Part shown: in pieces, positions 1-11,347 of the stretch | Position numbering within the stretch: position 1 is the stretch's first letter | Layout of the letters: each line of letters begins with the position of its first letter | NCBI GenBank assembly: GCA_918807975.1 | Contig: OU964924.1 | Span: forward strand, 7,576,501-7,640,500 | Direction of reading: 5' to 3' | From: Aplidium turbinatum | Taxonomy: Eukaryota > Chordata > Ascidiacea > Aplousobranchia > Polyclinidae | Length of the DNA stretch: 64,000 nt | Program-made: the position numbers and the translations under genes | The notes under the pieces: model-generated | Seen by the model: only the letters and a program-made list of their open reading frames with translations | Databases searched by the model: none | Told to the model about the DNA's origin: nothing

Positions 1-508
1 TGTTTGCGCCAGCAGCAAAAATAAAATTGAACTAATGGGCCTATACGTGAATCGTGATATGTATACAACGAAATATTAAACCTGCATATTGTTTTGTTGT
101 ATGAAAATGACATTAAATAATATAATGCATCTTCCTTTACGCAAAGGAAGATCGTCAGACACTGTTGGCCAGCGGACACTTCCTCATTACCGAATTTGGC
201 CGGCCTGGAAAAAATTTTGAGCACCCCTGACCTAAACAGCACGCTTATAAAACTGGTTAAGTTGTGGATGTGTCCCAGTTACTCAGTTGGGTGCTTCATT
301 TAACTCTTGTGCTTTTAGATGCTTCGTTTTTAAGTTTGTTGAATAAAGTAAAGCTAGCTCATCGCATCGCACACCACCAAACGATCGAGATAAAACCAGC
401 ACCTTGGACTTATGGAAATACTTGCAGCACATTCAGTTGAAATTATCCTGTCACACATTCGGTGATATCTACAACACGCGCAATGCGTAATAATGAGCAC
501 AACTGATC

Positions 509-601
509 CCAGACAGCAAAATCCGTCAGTTTACAGTGATTCAACGTCTGCAGACGTTAACCGTTAAAATCAACGCAAAAATTACAGATTTTGCTGTCTG
601 G
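509..601. repeat. Palindromic MITE, best copy
   Basis: Short inverted-repeat element of 93 bp. The ends are perfect inverted repeats (CCAGACAGCAAAAT and its complement). The centre is a near palindrome built on TTCAACGTCTGCAGACGTT. The same core recurs at several places in this window, so this is a mobile family rather than a chance palindrome. No target-site duplication was clear. Confidence 0.7.
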
Positions 602-3600
602 CATAAAATGTAAGCCACATGACCCTAAACTCAGAAAACAAAGTGAAAAATGCTACAAACCACAACATATAATTCACTGCGTGGAACGGTTTTTTTATTG
701 TGCATTTCTTTGTGTTATCACTTAGAAACTACAAATCAAAAAAGAGGCAAATCAAACTTTTGGGACTCGGATTCGTAAAGTTTTGCGCTGAGCTCAGCCA
801 TTAAACTCAACTGTATTTTTTTTATAGCCGTAAATGACAAAAGTTGAAAGCAACGACACCGTAAGCATGACTACGGTTACAAAAATAGACAACGATAAAG
901 GAAATTAAAATCTAAGTGCAACTCAGCACTAATTTTCTCCCATGCAGTAGCTATTTTCTGTCAAGTAAAACCCAGCCCAATGCTATCAGTCGAATTTCTC
1001 CCAGACCTGGCGTTAGTATCCGACAGATAAGACATTAAAAAACTGACAACATTTAAATCTCTACGATAAGACGTCGAAGTCCCCAAGACAACCTCACACC
1101 ATTAAATGTGATAGTAGTAACAAACGTGAAACAATGCACAAGTTTCATCAGGCAAAACAGTTTCGAAAAAGTTTTGTTACAGCTACATGGTAACGACGTT
1201 GAAAAGAATGTCTGCTGGGGTGATACTCATAACGATGGTCAGTTTTTACAAATTAGAAAAATTCAATAAGATTTCACGCATATAGCATACTTCAATAAGA
1301 CGGAAAAAGTCACCAAAAGTCAGGAGTCCGATCTCAAAGCACTTAGCATTTTCACTGATATTTTTAGCTTCTGCGGGGGAAATACGAAAGGTAGGACAGT
1401 TGTAACATGTCCACAAAAGACAACACTGATTAGAAGTTTGATGTAGGTGCAAAGTAGACATTTTTTTATCAAAACTAGCCATTTTCATTTTCTCACGTAT
1501 GGCATTGTGATGTAAAAGCAATGGCTGAAACCACATTTGCGGTTTTCTTTTTCAACAACAGACAAACGACGTTACGCATCAAAGAACAATCATGGAAATG
1601 TCAAATTCATGGAACAGAAAAGTTTACTAGTTTTCTCTAGCACTAAAATCATAGCTGTTTACCTACAGAAAGTCAAATTCTTGCAAATTCGAGCATCCTT
1701 GCACTGCGTTTACAAGTAGAGATTTCTGCACAGGAATAGTGTGGATAAACTGGATATTGTTGTAAGTGGTATATTGAAACCAAGACCTAACCATGGACTT
1801 ATTAACACCAAGGGCAAGTCAGGCGGGCACTAACCGTCTGTTAAGACCCCAAGCAGCCAATCAGTCCTTTGTTGCATTCATTTGACGTTAGCAAACGCTA
1901 ATTTACTGGCAGATGTGTTATTTTTAAAACAGTGGAACACAAGCAGGTCTTTTGACGTAGTCGTGAATGCTACTATTGTCAATCCCCCAGCTTGCTGATA
2001 CAATGATTCCCAACAAATGATATATCATCACAAGTGTGAAAGTCACCTGATGTTTTATTGTTATTTTTAACATTCTAGCCACCTCAAAAGCTTTTGCAAA
2101 ACAGTTTTAACTTCAAAATGTTCCGTAAAACTCCAAAGCGTCAAGTTGGTAAGTTGGCATATTATGGTTGATGAGCAACAAAACATGAAAACAAAAACAA
2201 AACTATTTTCACATTTTGAGGTGAAAATAGTCTAAAGTTTTACATGTTTGTGCTGCGGCAAAAACAGGCCATAATCGCTGCCAAAGCTGCGGAACAACAT
2301 AATTTTAGAAAGGCGAAAAAGCCAACAAAACAAAAGTTTACTGGAAATCACATTGGTTAAACGTCAAAAAGTATTTCATCAACGCAAAAACCACAGAAAA
2401 AAAACTGTGTGATGCGTGAGAAAACACAAAAGTACACAGTGATACACAGAGTCTCGTATTTTTAAACTGGATTAAAATGCTTCTCACTGTACCACCAGAT
2501 CCGGTTGCTAATATACCAACTTGAGCGACACAATAAACAGTGACAACTTTTCAAGGTTATTCTGCGTTTAAACTGATGTAAAAGGACAAAACGTTTATGT
2601 TGTGCAAAATCCTGTGCAAATGCGCAGGGAAATTGATGCCTTTCTTTCGCATCTGAGCGTGCACCGCGAAGTGCTGCAGTAGCAGCAAGCAGCTAATGCT
2701 TTCGTGGTAGCCTACTATTAAAAAATTTTTACTTCTAAGTGTACCTTTCAAAGCGTGGCTTTTGGAACTTTGCAGATTTAATAAAAAGCATTCTCGAACG
2801 TATAGAATGTAGATCGCATCGCATATTACTACTAGTTCTTAACCTTTTAGTAAAGAAATTCGGTTTGTTATGAAATCGATAAAGTCTGTTTTGTTGCAGA
2901 TTTGAAAAAAAAATACAACGAAACACACGACAATCCAAAACTCAAAAAGAGCCTTTAAATAGCCTTGACGTTTTCTTCAAAGATTTCTGAATTATTCAGA
3001 ATGACGTACCTTTAACAAGAGTACTTCGAAACGAAGGTGTTTTTCTTCAGATACAGCCCCTCAGGTGGAAGAAATTTGTATTGTTTTCGGTCGTGCTCAT
3101 TAACTCTTTCAATTAAGAGCAATGAAGAACACGCAAGAGAAAAAAGTTTTTAGAAAATGATTCCTGCCTACTTTTCGTTGAAGCTAGCTCGATAGCAGCA
3201 AATATAGTGAAGCACATTTCTGGCAAGCCACATGGAGACGTGTTTTTCACTACTCGATGCTTTTTAATTAATTCAAGTATGACATATGAAAGCTAATGGA
3301 GAAATATTGCACATCCAATTACGTTCAAGATGTCTGAGCGAGATCCATACTCCTTTCCAAAAAAAGAATGTTTTCGCTTTGTTGCTACATATCTGTTAAC
3401 CAAACCATTATGGACCACCAAAGCTGCACACGATGCTAAAAAATTCAAAATAATTGTTTCTCATCTATTTGCTATGTCTTAACTATGGCGAGTTTAGGCC
3501 GTGACAACGTGCAGCTTAAAATTTGACTGAAGGCCGATCTGTTAGTAGTCAAAATCTCTAGTATAAGTTGATAGTTTGAGTAGCCTGTATAAGTTAATAA

Positions 3601-4825
3601 ATATAGTCTTTGTCTATATTTTGTGTGATTTTGGGTTACTTTTGTGCTATTAATACCATTTAAACAACGGACTAGATTTTAACACTTGTGCTGGAAATGC
3701 AAAAAGCGTCTGGCAACACTGGTAATTGAGAAAAATTTGTCATTTTTTCTAACGTACAATTAGTACTTTTAGAGTGATTTGAGATTCAGTGATCACACTT
3801 TGGCAATTTGGATTCTCAAAACTATCATTTCAAAGGGATGTAGACTAGAGCTCAAAACCAAAATTACTTTGGCCTTTAATCAGGCCTCCAGTTCGCACGT
3901 TGTCAAGGCCTGTGTATACAGACCGCTATGGTCTTAACCTTTTGTTCTTCGGGTGTCTCCTAGGGCTAAGCGAATCCCTTTAAAATGTAAATGAAGCCGG
4001 CTTTTAAAGATCCGGATATGCATATCTAAATAACGATTCAAATAATAACGCTTAACACATTTTAGGAAAAAAGTACAGTAAACTTTTGTTTTACGTTGCG
4101 AAATCCAATTTCGATACTTCCTTGTATATTATTTTCGCCATCGCTTTGAAGACATACTTTTTACTTTGTTTTTGTAAAATTCTAAGAATAGAAGAAGCAG
4201 ATCACCATTCTGATACATTGATAATGACAATTGGCCACTTAGCAAAAGGAAAAATTAAACCATTTGGGTAGCTCCGTCTCGGCTAATTATAACCTGCTAC
4301 GACAAACAGTTCACTTCTTGGCAAAAGACAGTGATAAGTAAGTCACGCAAACAATGCATTGTTTGGCAAGCTGTTCACAAAACTAAACGTTGAAGCTTGA
4401 ATTCAATTTACTACGAATGTTGTACCCACTCAAATTTGGTAAAAGAGTGGAGTTGATAAAAGTTCGGCTTTCATACAGCGAACTACATTTCCAATACTTA
4501 GTGGTTTCAATATCGGTTGCGCAAGTTTCGCAGAGTTTTTGCGGTTTTGGCGATTTATTTTAGGAAACACGTTTACACAAAACTTTACTATATCCAAAAC
4601 ATATTTCGACTGCACAATAAAGTTTTATATAACAATGCGTCAATACCAAGCAAAACAGTGTCTTCCATTTTAGATGAATGAAAATCACTGTAAAGTAATA
4701 GAAAACATACACACTGCACTTGTTTATTATTAGTTCATTACCGTTTATATTAAATTAACTATTTAGTTTACAGTGTTAGTCTAATTTCTGGTTGCAGATG
4801 CACACCCACATCATAAAATTAATTT

Positions 4826-4890
4826 TTCAAACGTTGATTAAACAACGTCTGCAGAAGTTAAGTTGATGTTAAAAGAACGCATTTTGCAAG
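4826..4890. repeat. Degenerate copy of the palindromic MITE
   Basis: It contains the AACGTCTGCAGA core and flanking bases like those of the 509-601 element, but the ends are eroded. A similar half-copy lies around 5061-5110, where ATTGATTCTACGTTTG is followed by TTTGCTGTCTGAG. Confidence 0.4.
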
Positions 4891-5589
4891 TTGAGCAAAA
4901 GGTCTTTGCGGTCTGCAATGTAGCCAATTTAGATACATATGTTGTCAAAGTACTTGGACAAATAAAGCAAACATCTTCTAGTAATTTTGCGAGTTTGAGC
5001 AAACGTTGAAACTTGATACCAAATAACTACTATGTAAACCTCGCCTCGCCAATCATTTATTGCATTGATTCTACGTTTGTAAGTAAAAAACGACTAATTT
5101 GCTGTCTGAGGCAACGCAGTGGTCGCGCAAATACAGTAGAAACGCCATGTCTAATCGGGCCACACAGAAGTATAAATTTCGAGCAAATAATTTCACGCTT
5201 TGCCTGCTTGGTTGCTAGGATAAGAAAATTATGCTTTCACAACAAACCACAGAAATGCTGTTGCAGACAAGATCAGAAGTTGTGTGAAAATAAGATTACC
5301 GGTAGACAGAAACGCATCCAGATTCATAGCCTAAAATCGTAAACAATTTGCATCAGACTGGCATTGCCTTAACGTTTTTTTGCCGTTGAAAAGAACGAAG
5401 TTTGATGAAGCAGAATCAAAGCCAACAACCAATATTCAATCTCAGATTTCACTGAATTCTCCTTATGAAAAGCACCTCGGTTAATGAGTGGCAAGCAAAC
5501 TGTTTGTCTCATCCTACAATTTGCAACATAGTCGTTTTTATGCGTTGGTTTCCTGGGCTTCGCTCTGCCAGAAAATATAGTCATCTGGT

Positions 5590-5662
5590 CATCAAACCAG
5601 ACCTTTTCTACATTGATTCAACGTTTGTGGACGTTGAATCGATGCAAAAAAGAGTGCTAGGT
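5590..5662. repeat. Copy of the palindromic MITE
   Basis: The centre (5611-5644) is an almost perfect palindrome, ATTGATTCAACGT...ACGTTGAATC. The terminal repeats are diverged. Same family as 509-601. Confidence 0.55.
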
Positions 5663-5964
5663 AGGAATGGACAAAAATCCTTTCCTTTTAATAACACTAG
5701 TTATAATTATGTATTTCATTGAAAAAAGTAGTTTTGCTCTGAACTGATAATAAACATTTAAAAATGGTTTCAACACTGTCAGCTGAGTTTCGATAAAGAC
5801 GCAAAGTTTTTATGCTGATTAAAAACACAAGATCTCGTCTTCCAAACAACAACATTCGTACACGTTGAATTTATGTAAAGATGATATTTTGCTTGTAGTA
5901 ACTTAGTAACGAAATCTGTCAAAGCTAAGAAGCTATCATCAGGCCATTTTTACGCTGCGGTGGT

Positions 5965-6214
5965 TGAACAAAGACGGTTATTTTTCTTAAATGTATTAAC
6001 AAAAGAAAAATGATCGAATCGCAATTTCTGCAACAAAATACACAACGTAAGATTGTTAAACTCAACACTAGAACTAGAACAAAAGAAGCTGTTGTTCGCT
6101 AGCCTGCCAGAATGAAATGATACGAATAAAACAGAGTACTGCCTCGCGGAGTACACGTGACAAAAGGAGTGCAGAAGTAATCAAGGAAGCATGCTAACTG
6201 CAGGCATTTGTGCA
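5965..6214 (-). repeat. 3' LTR of the gypsy element
   Basis: 250 bp, TG...CA ends, indistinguishable by eye from 11093-11342. It lies downstream of the coding frame in element orientation. Confidence 0.93.
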
Positions 6215-6246
6215 TCCCCCCCAGCTCGTAAGGCGAAACTGTAGAC

Positions 6247-9200
6247 TTACGAGCTCGACCCCTTGATTACCCATTGACCAGAGGATGCGTCTAAATCCAA
6301 TGCCGGCCGTCGGGACCGCGTGGAACGGCGCAAAACAGGCGATTTTTCAATGTGAGGGACTCCACTTGTAGGTTCGGTTGGTTCCACTGAATCGAAAGGT
6401 AGCGGCTGCTTTGGAGGTTCAGGTGAGTGCTGTGGCTCACAAAGCTTCGGGCTTGAGGCTGGTGTCGGGCAGGTGAGTGCGGGCGGACTGTGATCTGCAT
6501 CGAGAAGCAACATCGGAGATTCTCCAATTTCTGGGCTAGGGCCTATTTCGTGATGCGGAGGGTGGGGAGGGCAGTAGTCCGTTTCAGGAGGCTGGGCAAA
6601 AGAAGATGATGGGAGGCTCTGTGGGTGAGCAATGATGTTTGGTTGAGGAGGGATGGGATCGGCACATGCTTTAGTATGTGGAATTACTCGCAAGAAACGT
6701 CGATTCCGTTTTGTGATTCTGCCCGACCCGTCAACTTTCACTACATATTTGTCATGCGGCAACGTTTCGACAACCATTCCCACTTTGTCCCATTTTCGAG
6801 GATAGTTGCCGTTTTGGTTTTGGATAAATACGCGTTTTCCACATTGTAAGGTACGTAAAGGACGAGTATGCTGAGACAGCGCCTTATCGGTTCGACCAGC
6901 TCGCAGGCGAAGGGCGTCTTCCTTTGCCTTCCATGTATCCCGCCATGTACGACGAATGTGACGATTGGAGAACTTGACTAGGCGGTTTACAAAACCGAAT
7001 GCGTCGCGCAGAGGGTGACCGAACACGATCTCTGCTGGAGAGATGTCACAGTCAGGATCAGGTGTGTTTCGCAACTGTAACAATGCACGTAAGAAGGAAT
7101 CGTTGTTCAGGTCTCCGTTTGGGCTCACATTAGTCATGAGCAAGCGTTTTACAGTTTTGACAGCCACCTCAGCTCGACCATTAGATTGAGGGAAGTAAGA
7201 TGACGATATGCGGTGCTGCACACCCCAATTTTTAAGAAAGAGTTCAGTGACGGCAGCCGTAAATTCGGGACCCCCATCTGTAGATATTTCCTCAGGAACA
7301 CCAAACGTGGCAAAGTACGAGCGCAAGAGTTGAGTCAAAGCAGCTGCTCCTGCGGCACTCGATCCTGATGGCGTGGCAAATACATCCGACCACCCAGAGA
7401 ATCTGTCCCCAATGACCAAAAAGTGACGGCCCCCATAGTCAAAATAATCTGCAAAAATTTTCTCAAATGGTGTAGCTGGGGGATCACATGGCGTCGGGGG
7501 AGGAGCTGCTTGAGATGGAGCATTACGATTACATGAAGTACACGAGTCACGAATAGCATGGATATCATTAGTCATACCGGGCCAAAATACTATAGCACGT
7601 GCCCGGCGTTCCATGGCAGACACACCTTGATGACCAGCATGCAACGTTGAGAGTACTCTAGGCCTAAGCGATGGTGGTACAACAATACGATCATGATATA
7701 GAATAACGTCGTCTTCAACAAAGAACCCGTCACGATAGGGGAGATATGGGCGAATGTCGCCGGTGTTGGGAAAGGTGAATCCCGTTTCAATAGCTACCAT
7801 TAACTTGCTAAGGTTTGGATCGGCGGCTGTTTCCCGAACGATTTCAGGCCATTGCAAGCAAAAGGCATGGGCGGCATCTGCCTGTATGGCAGTAACCAGC
7901 GCCATTTCTGCTACATTATTTTCTGCACACGACGCTACAGCAATGAGATCGCATGATACTGGGTGACGTGAGGCAGCATCGGCTGCGCAGTTGGTTGTGC
8001 CAGGTAAGTGTGCGATATCAAAGCGCCACATTAGTGTACGCTGTTTTAAACGAAACAGGCGAGTGTTAGTGATTTCGTCCAACGTACGGTCACCGAATAT
8101 TTTTACCAATGGCTTATGATCCGTTACAATAACCAAATTATCACAGCCTTGCGTAAAATACTTTGTCTGTTCTAGGCCCCACGCAACTGCTAGGGCTTCG
8201 CCTTCTATGGGAGCATAACGTCGTTCGGCCGATGAGAGGAATCGGGATCCTGCAAGAGTCACTTTCCAACCTGATGAGCAGCAGTCCGGTATAGTGGAAG
8301 CACATACGCAATGTTTTTGGAGAAGGAAATATCCGATGCCTTTGTTGGACCAGTCAGGGCGCAAACATGTTCGACGGCAGGGGTCAAAGATTTCTACCCC
8401 ATGGCGAATAGCATCAACGATTGCCGATTTGGAGGCGGCAAATGCGGAATCCAGCTCCTGAGACCATTCGAACTTATGCTTTGGGCTAAGGAACGGCTTG
8501 AACGGTGCCATTAGGTCACGCAGTTGAGCATAGTTTCCTACTTGGTTGATTAATCCGAACCAGCTGCGTATGTCTGTGATATTATTCGGGACTGGAAATT
8601 CTTGGATGGCGAGCAAGTATTTAGGGAGGGGCTCGACCATTGCTTCTGAGATACGGAATCCAGCGAAATCTACGGTGCGTTGGGCAAATTGAAACTTGTC
8701 CGGGTTAAGGACAATGCCCGCCCGTCCCACTAAAGTGAGGAATTTTATGGTTCGCCACCAATGTTCCTCCAGTTGGCTATCATAGAACACTGTGTCGTCG
8801 ACACAGCGTTCTTTGCGCACAAAATCGGTTAATATGGTATTGAAACGGCGATTGTAGCCATCCCCAGAGGATAGGAATCCTTGCGGTGCCCTAGTGTAGC
8901 GCCATCTTCCAAAGGGAGTGATGAAAGTTGTGAGATGCCGATCAGAAGGACGCAGTGGAACACTGTGATAGCCGTTCCATGCGTCAGTCACCGATTTCCA
9001 AGTGTTTCCGGGGACACGACGGGACAGCTGGAATGGAGCTTCGGAGGCGAAGGTTTCTCTCTGGCAGAATTTGTTTAAGGGGGACAGGTCGACAGTACGG
9101 CGTGGTGAGCCATCATTTTTGCGTGTGATAACCATGCGATGACACCATGTGGTGGGTTCGCCGTGGGGGACTTTTTCAAGGATTCCCAGAGCCTCGTCGC

Positions 9201-11046
9201 GGAGGAGATCAGCGTGTACTTTTTCTTGCCAATGCAAGGGGATAGACGCTGGTGTATGAACGGCCACTGGTTTCGCGTTGGGGTCAACATGTATTTCTAT
9301 GGGAGGACCAGCCATACAATGTAGCGCGCGGTGCGGGCAAGTGTTGAAAGTGGATGCGGCGTACCTCTGGAGTAGCCAGTTTGCCATCTTGTCATTGTTT
9401 TCAGGTGTGCATGGGAACGGAAGCTTGGTTGGGGGAGCTGGAACTGCACCACGTTGAGGGCAAGTGCACGACTCCAGTTGCTTGCTGGGTACTGTGCATC
9501 CACCGTTGACAAGTCTGACGACGTTGATTTCTGGTTCGATAAGATTGTGCGCCATTTCTTGCTTGATCTGATGTTCCCCTAGAGTTGGGAACTTCGGGGA
9601 TAGGGCACCTAAATGCAATAGTGTGTCATGAGATAAGTATAACTTGTCAACGTCTGGACTGATGTAAATCATGCACCGACGTTCAACATTGCAGCCGTGC
9701 GCTGTGCCCCGAATGATGGCACGAAATGCTCCTGTAATGGAAATAGTAGAGCGATTTGCAGCTATTAGGTTTGGTGCGGGTACAAGGGTCTCTTGTCCAA
9801 AGCCGGATTGCACAAAGTTCTTCAGTGACCATACATTTATTTGGGCACCAGTATCTGCGATTGCTGTTACTTGTGCTATCACGCTAGTGTACCTGCCTTG
9901 ATGACATGAGTCATCCATAGATATGTCTACCCGAACTGTGGGATGTTCTCGCATGCGGGATGGTGTCCAATGCCCTTTTTGGAATGTGTGGTGAGGACCA
10001 CGAATTGTTGAGAACATTGGGTCTCGGGCTGCGATGTCAGTTTGTGTTGAGGCAAATGTGCCTATTTGAGGTACAGTAGGTGCTACACAGAGTGCTCCGA
10101 CTGATGCATCTTTAGGAGGAGCGCCCCATTTGTTTTTATGACGAGATGACCGAAAGCATTCGAGACAAAGGGAATAAGGCGTAGTGTTCCAACCTCTGGG
10201 GCCTTCTCTGTAACGATTGAATAATCTATTGCATTTAGGGCAGTGAGTTTTTTGTGACCAATTGGGAGAGGAAGGTGCTGCCTGGATGTGTCCACGGTCT
10301 CTTGGAATAGGGCTTTGGCTTTTCTTGCGCTTGAACGTCGACACTGCCGAAACGTCATGAGATGGTACCGCATTGCGAGCCATTTCTTTAATCTCGACAA
10401 GGGCGATGATATCGTTGATGGGAATCGACAATACTTTGTCCATTCCCATCATTTCGCGACGAATCTCACTGTCCGAAATTCCACTGAGTAGTGTGTCGCG
10501 GATCATGTGATCTGTATAACTAACTTTCAGCCCGCAGGAACATTTCGTAGTGAACGCACATATATCCGCTTTTCCTCGAGCACGAGCTGCAAAAGCGCGA
10601 AATTTTTCGTCGCGCATTTGGTGCATCGCCATAAACTCCGACCGTAACACCCCTGTGGCGACAGGTATAACGGCCAGTTGTCGCATTGCAAGCAAAAGTT
10701 CATCTACAGGTTTGCTCACTGTCTCAGCGTCAGCTTGGAGAAGGCTGTCCCCTAGGGCTTGGCCGGTACATTGAAATAACTGGACTGAAGCTGCTTCATC
10801 AGGAATGCTGCAACCTTCTTTAAAAGCCTTCCATCTTCTGGTGAACACGCTCCATTCTTCTGGAGAAACTCCAATATCTACAGTAGGTCGATTTAGCTTC
10901 GGGCCAAGGTTTACGGGCGCTGGAGCGTTGCGCGTCGTAGCAGCATGACTGTACGTGTGACTTTGCAGCACCACACAAGCAACCGCTTCGGGCACGTCGG
11001 CTGTTTCAAAATTACAGTTGGGAAAGGCGCATGTTATCACCACCAT
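6247..11046 (-). CDS. Gag-Pol polyprotein of the LTR element
   Basis: A single open frame of 1599 codons. Domains in order: a Gag-like region to about residue 230; a Cys-rich patch around 270-310 (CPKC...CLEC); an aspartic protease with the DTGA motif near 400; reverse transcriptase at about 620-830, with the catalytic loop read as VDDT; RNase H (PDWS... then DHKPL); an integrase with an HHCC zinc site (HAGHQG...CTSC) and a D,D-35-E core (ADYFDY, STDGGPEF); and a Pro-rich C-terminal tail. Having Gag and Pol in one frame is known for some gypsy/Ty3 lineages. It appears uninterrupted. Family assignment is by motif, not by search. Confidence 0.92.
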   Translation of the reverse strand: MVVITCAFPNCNFETADVPEAVACVVLQSHTYSHAATTRNAPAPVNLGPKLNRPTVDIGVSPEEWSVFTRRWKAFKEGCSIPDEAASVQLFQCTGQALGDSLLQADAETVSKPVDELLLAMRQLAVIPVATGVLRSEFMAMHQMRDEKFRAFAARARGKADICAFTTKCSCGLKVSYTDHMIRDTLLSGISDSEIRREMMGMDKVLSIPINDIIALVEIKEMARNAVPSHDVSAVSTFKRKKSQSPIPRDRGHIQAAPSSPNWSQKTHCPKCNRLFNRYREGPRGWNTTPYSLCLECFRSSRHKNKWGAPPKDASVGALCVAPTVPQIGTFASTQTDIAARDPMFSTIRGPHHTFQKGHWTPSRMREHPTVRVDISMDDSCHQGRYTSVIAQVTAIADTGAQINVWSLKNFVQSGFGQETLVPAPNLIAANRSTISITGAFRAIIRGTAHGCNVERRCMIYISPDVDKLYLSHDTLLHLGALSPKFPTLGEHQIKQEMAHNLIEPEINVVRLVNGGCTVPSKQLESCTCPQRGAVPAPPTKLPFPCTPENNDKMANWLLQRYAASTFNTCPHRALHCMAGPPIEIHVDPNAKPVAVHTPASIPLHWQEKVHADLLRDEALGILEKVPHGEPTTWCHRMVITRKNDGSPRRTVDLSPLNKFCQRETFASEAPFQLSRRVPGNTWKSVTDAWNGYHSVPLRPSDRHLTTFITPFGRWRYTRAPQGFLSSGDGYNRRFNTILTDFVRKERCVDDTVFYDSQLEEHWWRTIKFLTLVGRAGIVLNPDKFQFAQRTVDFAGFRISEAMVEPLPKYLLAIQEFPVPNNITDIRSWFGLINQVGNYAQLRDLMAPFKPFLSPKHKFEWSQELDSAFAASKSAIVDAIRHGVEIFDPCRRTCLRPDWSNKGIGYFLLQKHCVCASTIPDCCSSGWKVTLAGSRFLSSAERRYAPIEGEALAVAWGLEQTKYFTQGCDNLVIVTDHKPLVKIFGDRTLDEITNTRLFRLKQRTLMWRFDIAHLPGTTNCAADAASRHPVSCDLIAVASCAENNVAEMALVTAIQADAAHAFCLQWPEIVRETAADPNLSKLMVAIETGFTFPNTGDIRPYLPYRDGFFVEDDVILYHDRIVVPPSLRPRVLSTLHAGHQGVSAMERRARAIVFWPGMTNDIHAIRDSCTSCNRNAPSQAAPPPTPCDPPATPFEKIFADYFDYGGRHFLVIGDRFSGWSDVFATPSGSSAAGAAALTQLLRSYFATFGVPEEISTDGGPEFTAAVTELFLKNWGVQHRISSSYFPQSNGRAEVAVKTVKRLLMTNVSPNGDLNNDSFLRALLQLRNTPDPDCDISPAEIVFGHPLRDAFGFVNRLVKFSNRHIRRTWRDTWKAKEDALRLRAGRTDKALSQHTRPLRTLQCGKRVFIQNQNGNYPRKWDKVGMVVETLPHDKYVVKVDGSGRITKRNRRFLRVIPHTKACADPIPPQPNIIAHPQSLPSSSFAQPPETDYCPPHPPHHEIGPSPEIGESPMLLLDADHSPPALTCPTPASSPKLCEPQHSPEPPKQPLPFDSVEPTEPTSGVPHIEKSPVLRRSTRSRRPALDLDASSGQWVIKGSSS

Positions 11047-11092
11047 TCCACAAATTTCTTTAAATTAACCTTATCCTATTGCGATTCGATCA

Positions 11093-11342
11093 TGAACAAA
11101 GACGGTTATTTTTCTTAAATGTATTAACAAAAGAAAAATGATCGAATCGCAATTTCTGCAACAAAATACACAACGTAAGATTGTTAAACTCAACACTAGA
11201 ACTAGAACAAAAGAAGCTGTTGTTCGCTAGCCTGCCAGAATGAAATGATACGAATAAAACAGAGTACTGCCTCGCGGAGTACACGTGACAAAAGGAGTGC
11301 AGAAGTAATCAAGGAAGCATGCTAACTGCAGGCATTTGTGCA
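11093..11342 (-). repeat. 5' LTR of the gypsy element
   Basis: 250 bp, TG...CA ends, followed by the 5-bp target duplication GTGGT at 11343-11347. It carries the 15-base stretch (11139-11153) complementary to the presumed primer-binding site. Confidence 0.93.
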
Positions 11343-11347
11343 GTGGT

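Larger units (their letters stand above)
1..5959. other. Gene-free AT-rich stretch
   Basis: I see no convincing coding exon here. Open frames are short, lack splice context and do not resemble known proteins. Bases 1-35 match the end of a dispersed repeat seen again near 27830 and 49240 (ending in AATAAAATTGAA). Near 160-228 there is a sequence resembling the end of a hAT element (CAGGGGTGCTCAAAAT on the minus strand), but its partner end was not found. Several copies of a short palindromic MITE lie here and are listed separately. Confidence 0.5.
5965..11342 (-). mobile_element. Ty3/gypsy LTR retrotransposon, looks whole
   Basis: A complete-looking LTR element of 5378 bp on the minus strand. 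Two 250-bp LTRs (5965-6214 and 11093-11342) begin TG and end CA, and I see no difference between them. A 5-bp target duplication, GTGGT, flanks the element (5960-5964 and 11343-11347). A G-rich polypurine tract abuts the 3' LTR at about 6215-6224. One long open frame fills the interior. The bases next to the 5' LTR (11078-11092) are an exact 15-base complement of a stretch inside the LTR (11139-11153), the arrangement expected of self-primed elements of the Tf1/sushi kind. Identical LTRs imply a very recent insertion. Confidence 0.93.

Noticed and set aside
5950-6156. Small open frame in the LTR, identical to one at 11090-11284
   Set aside because: It is simply the LTR read on one strand; both copies are the same because the LTRs are identical.
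7335-10774. Many short open frames on both strands inside the LTR element
   Set aside because: They overlap the 1599-codon polyprotein frame and have no independent support.
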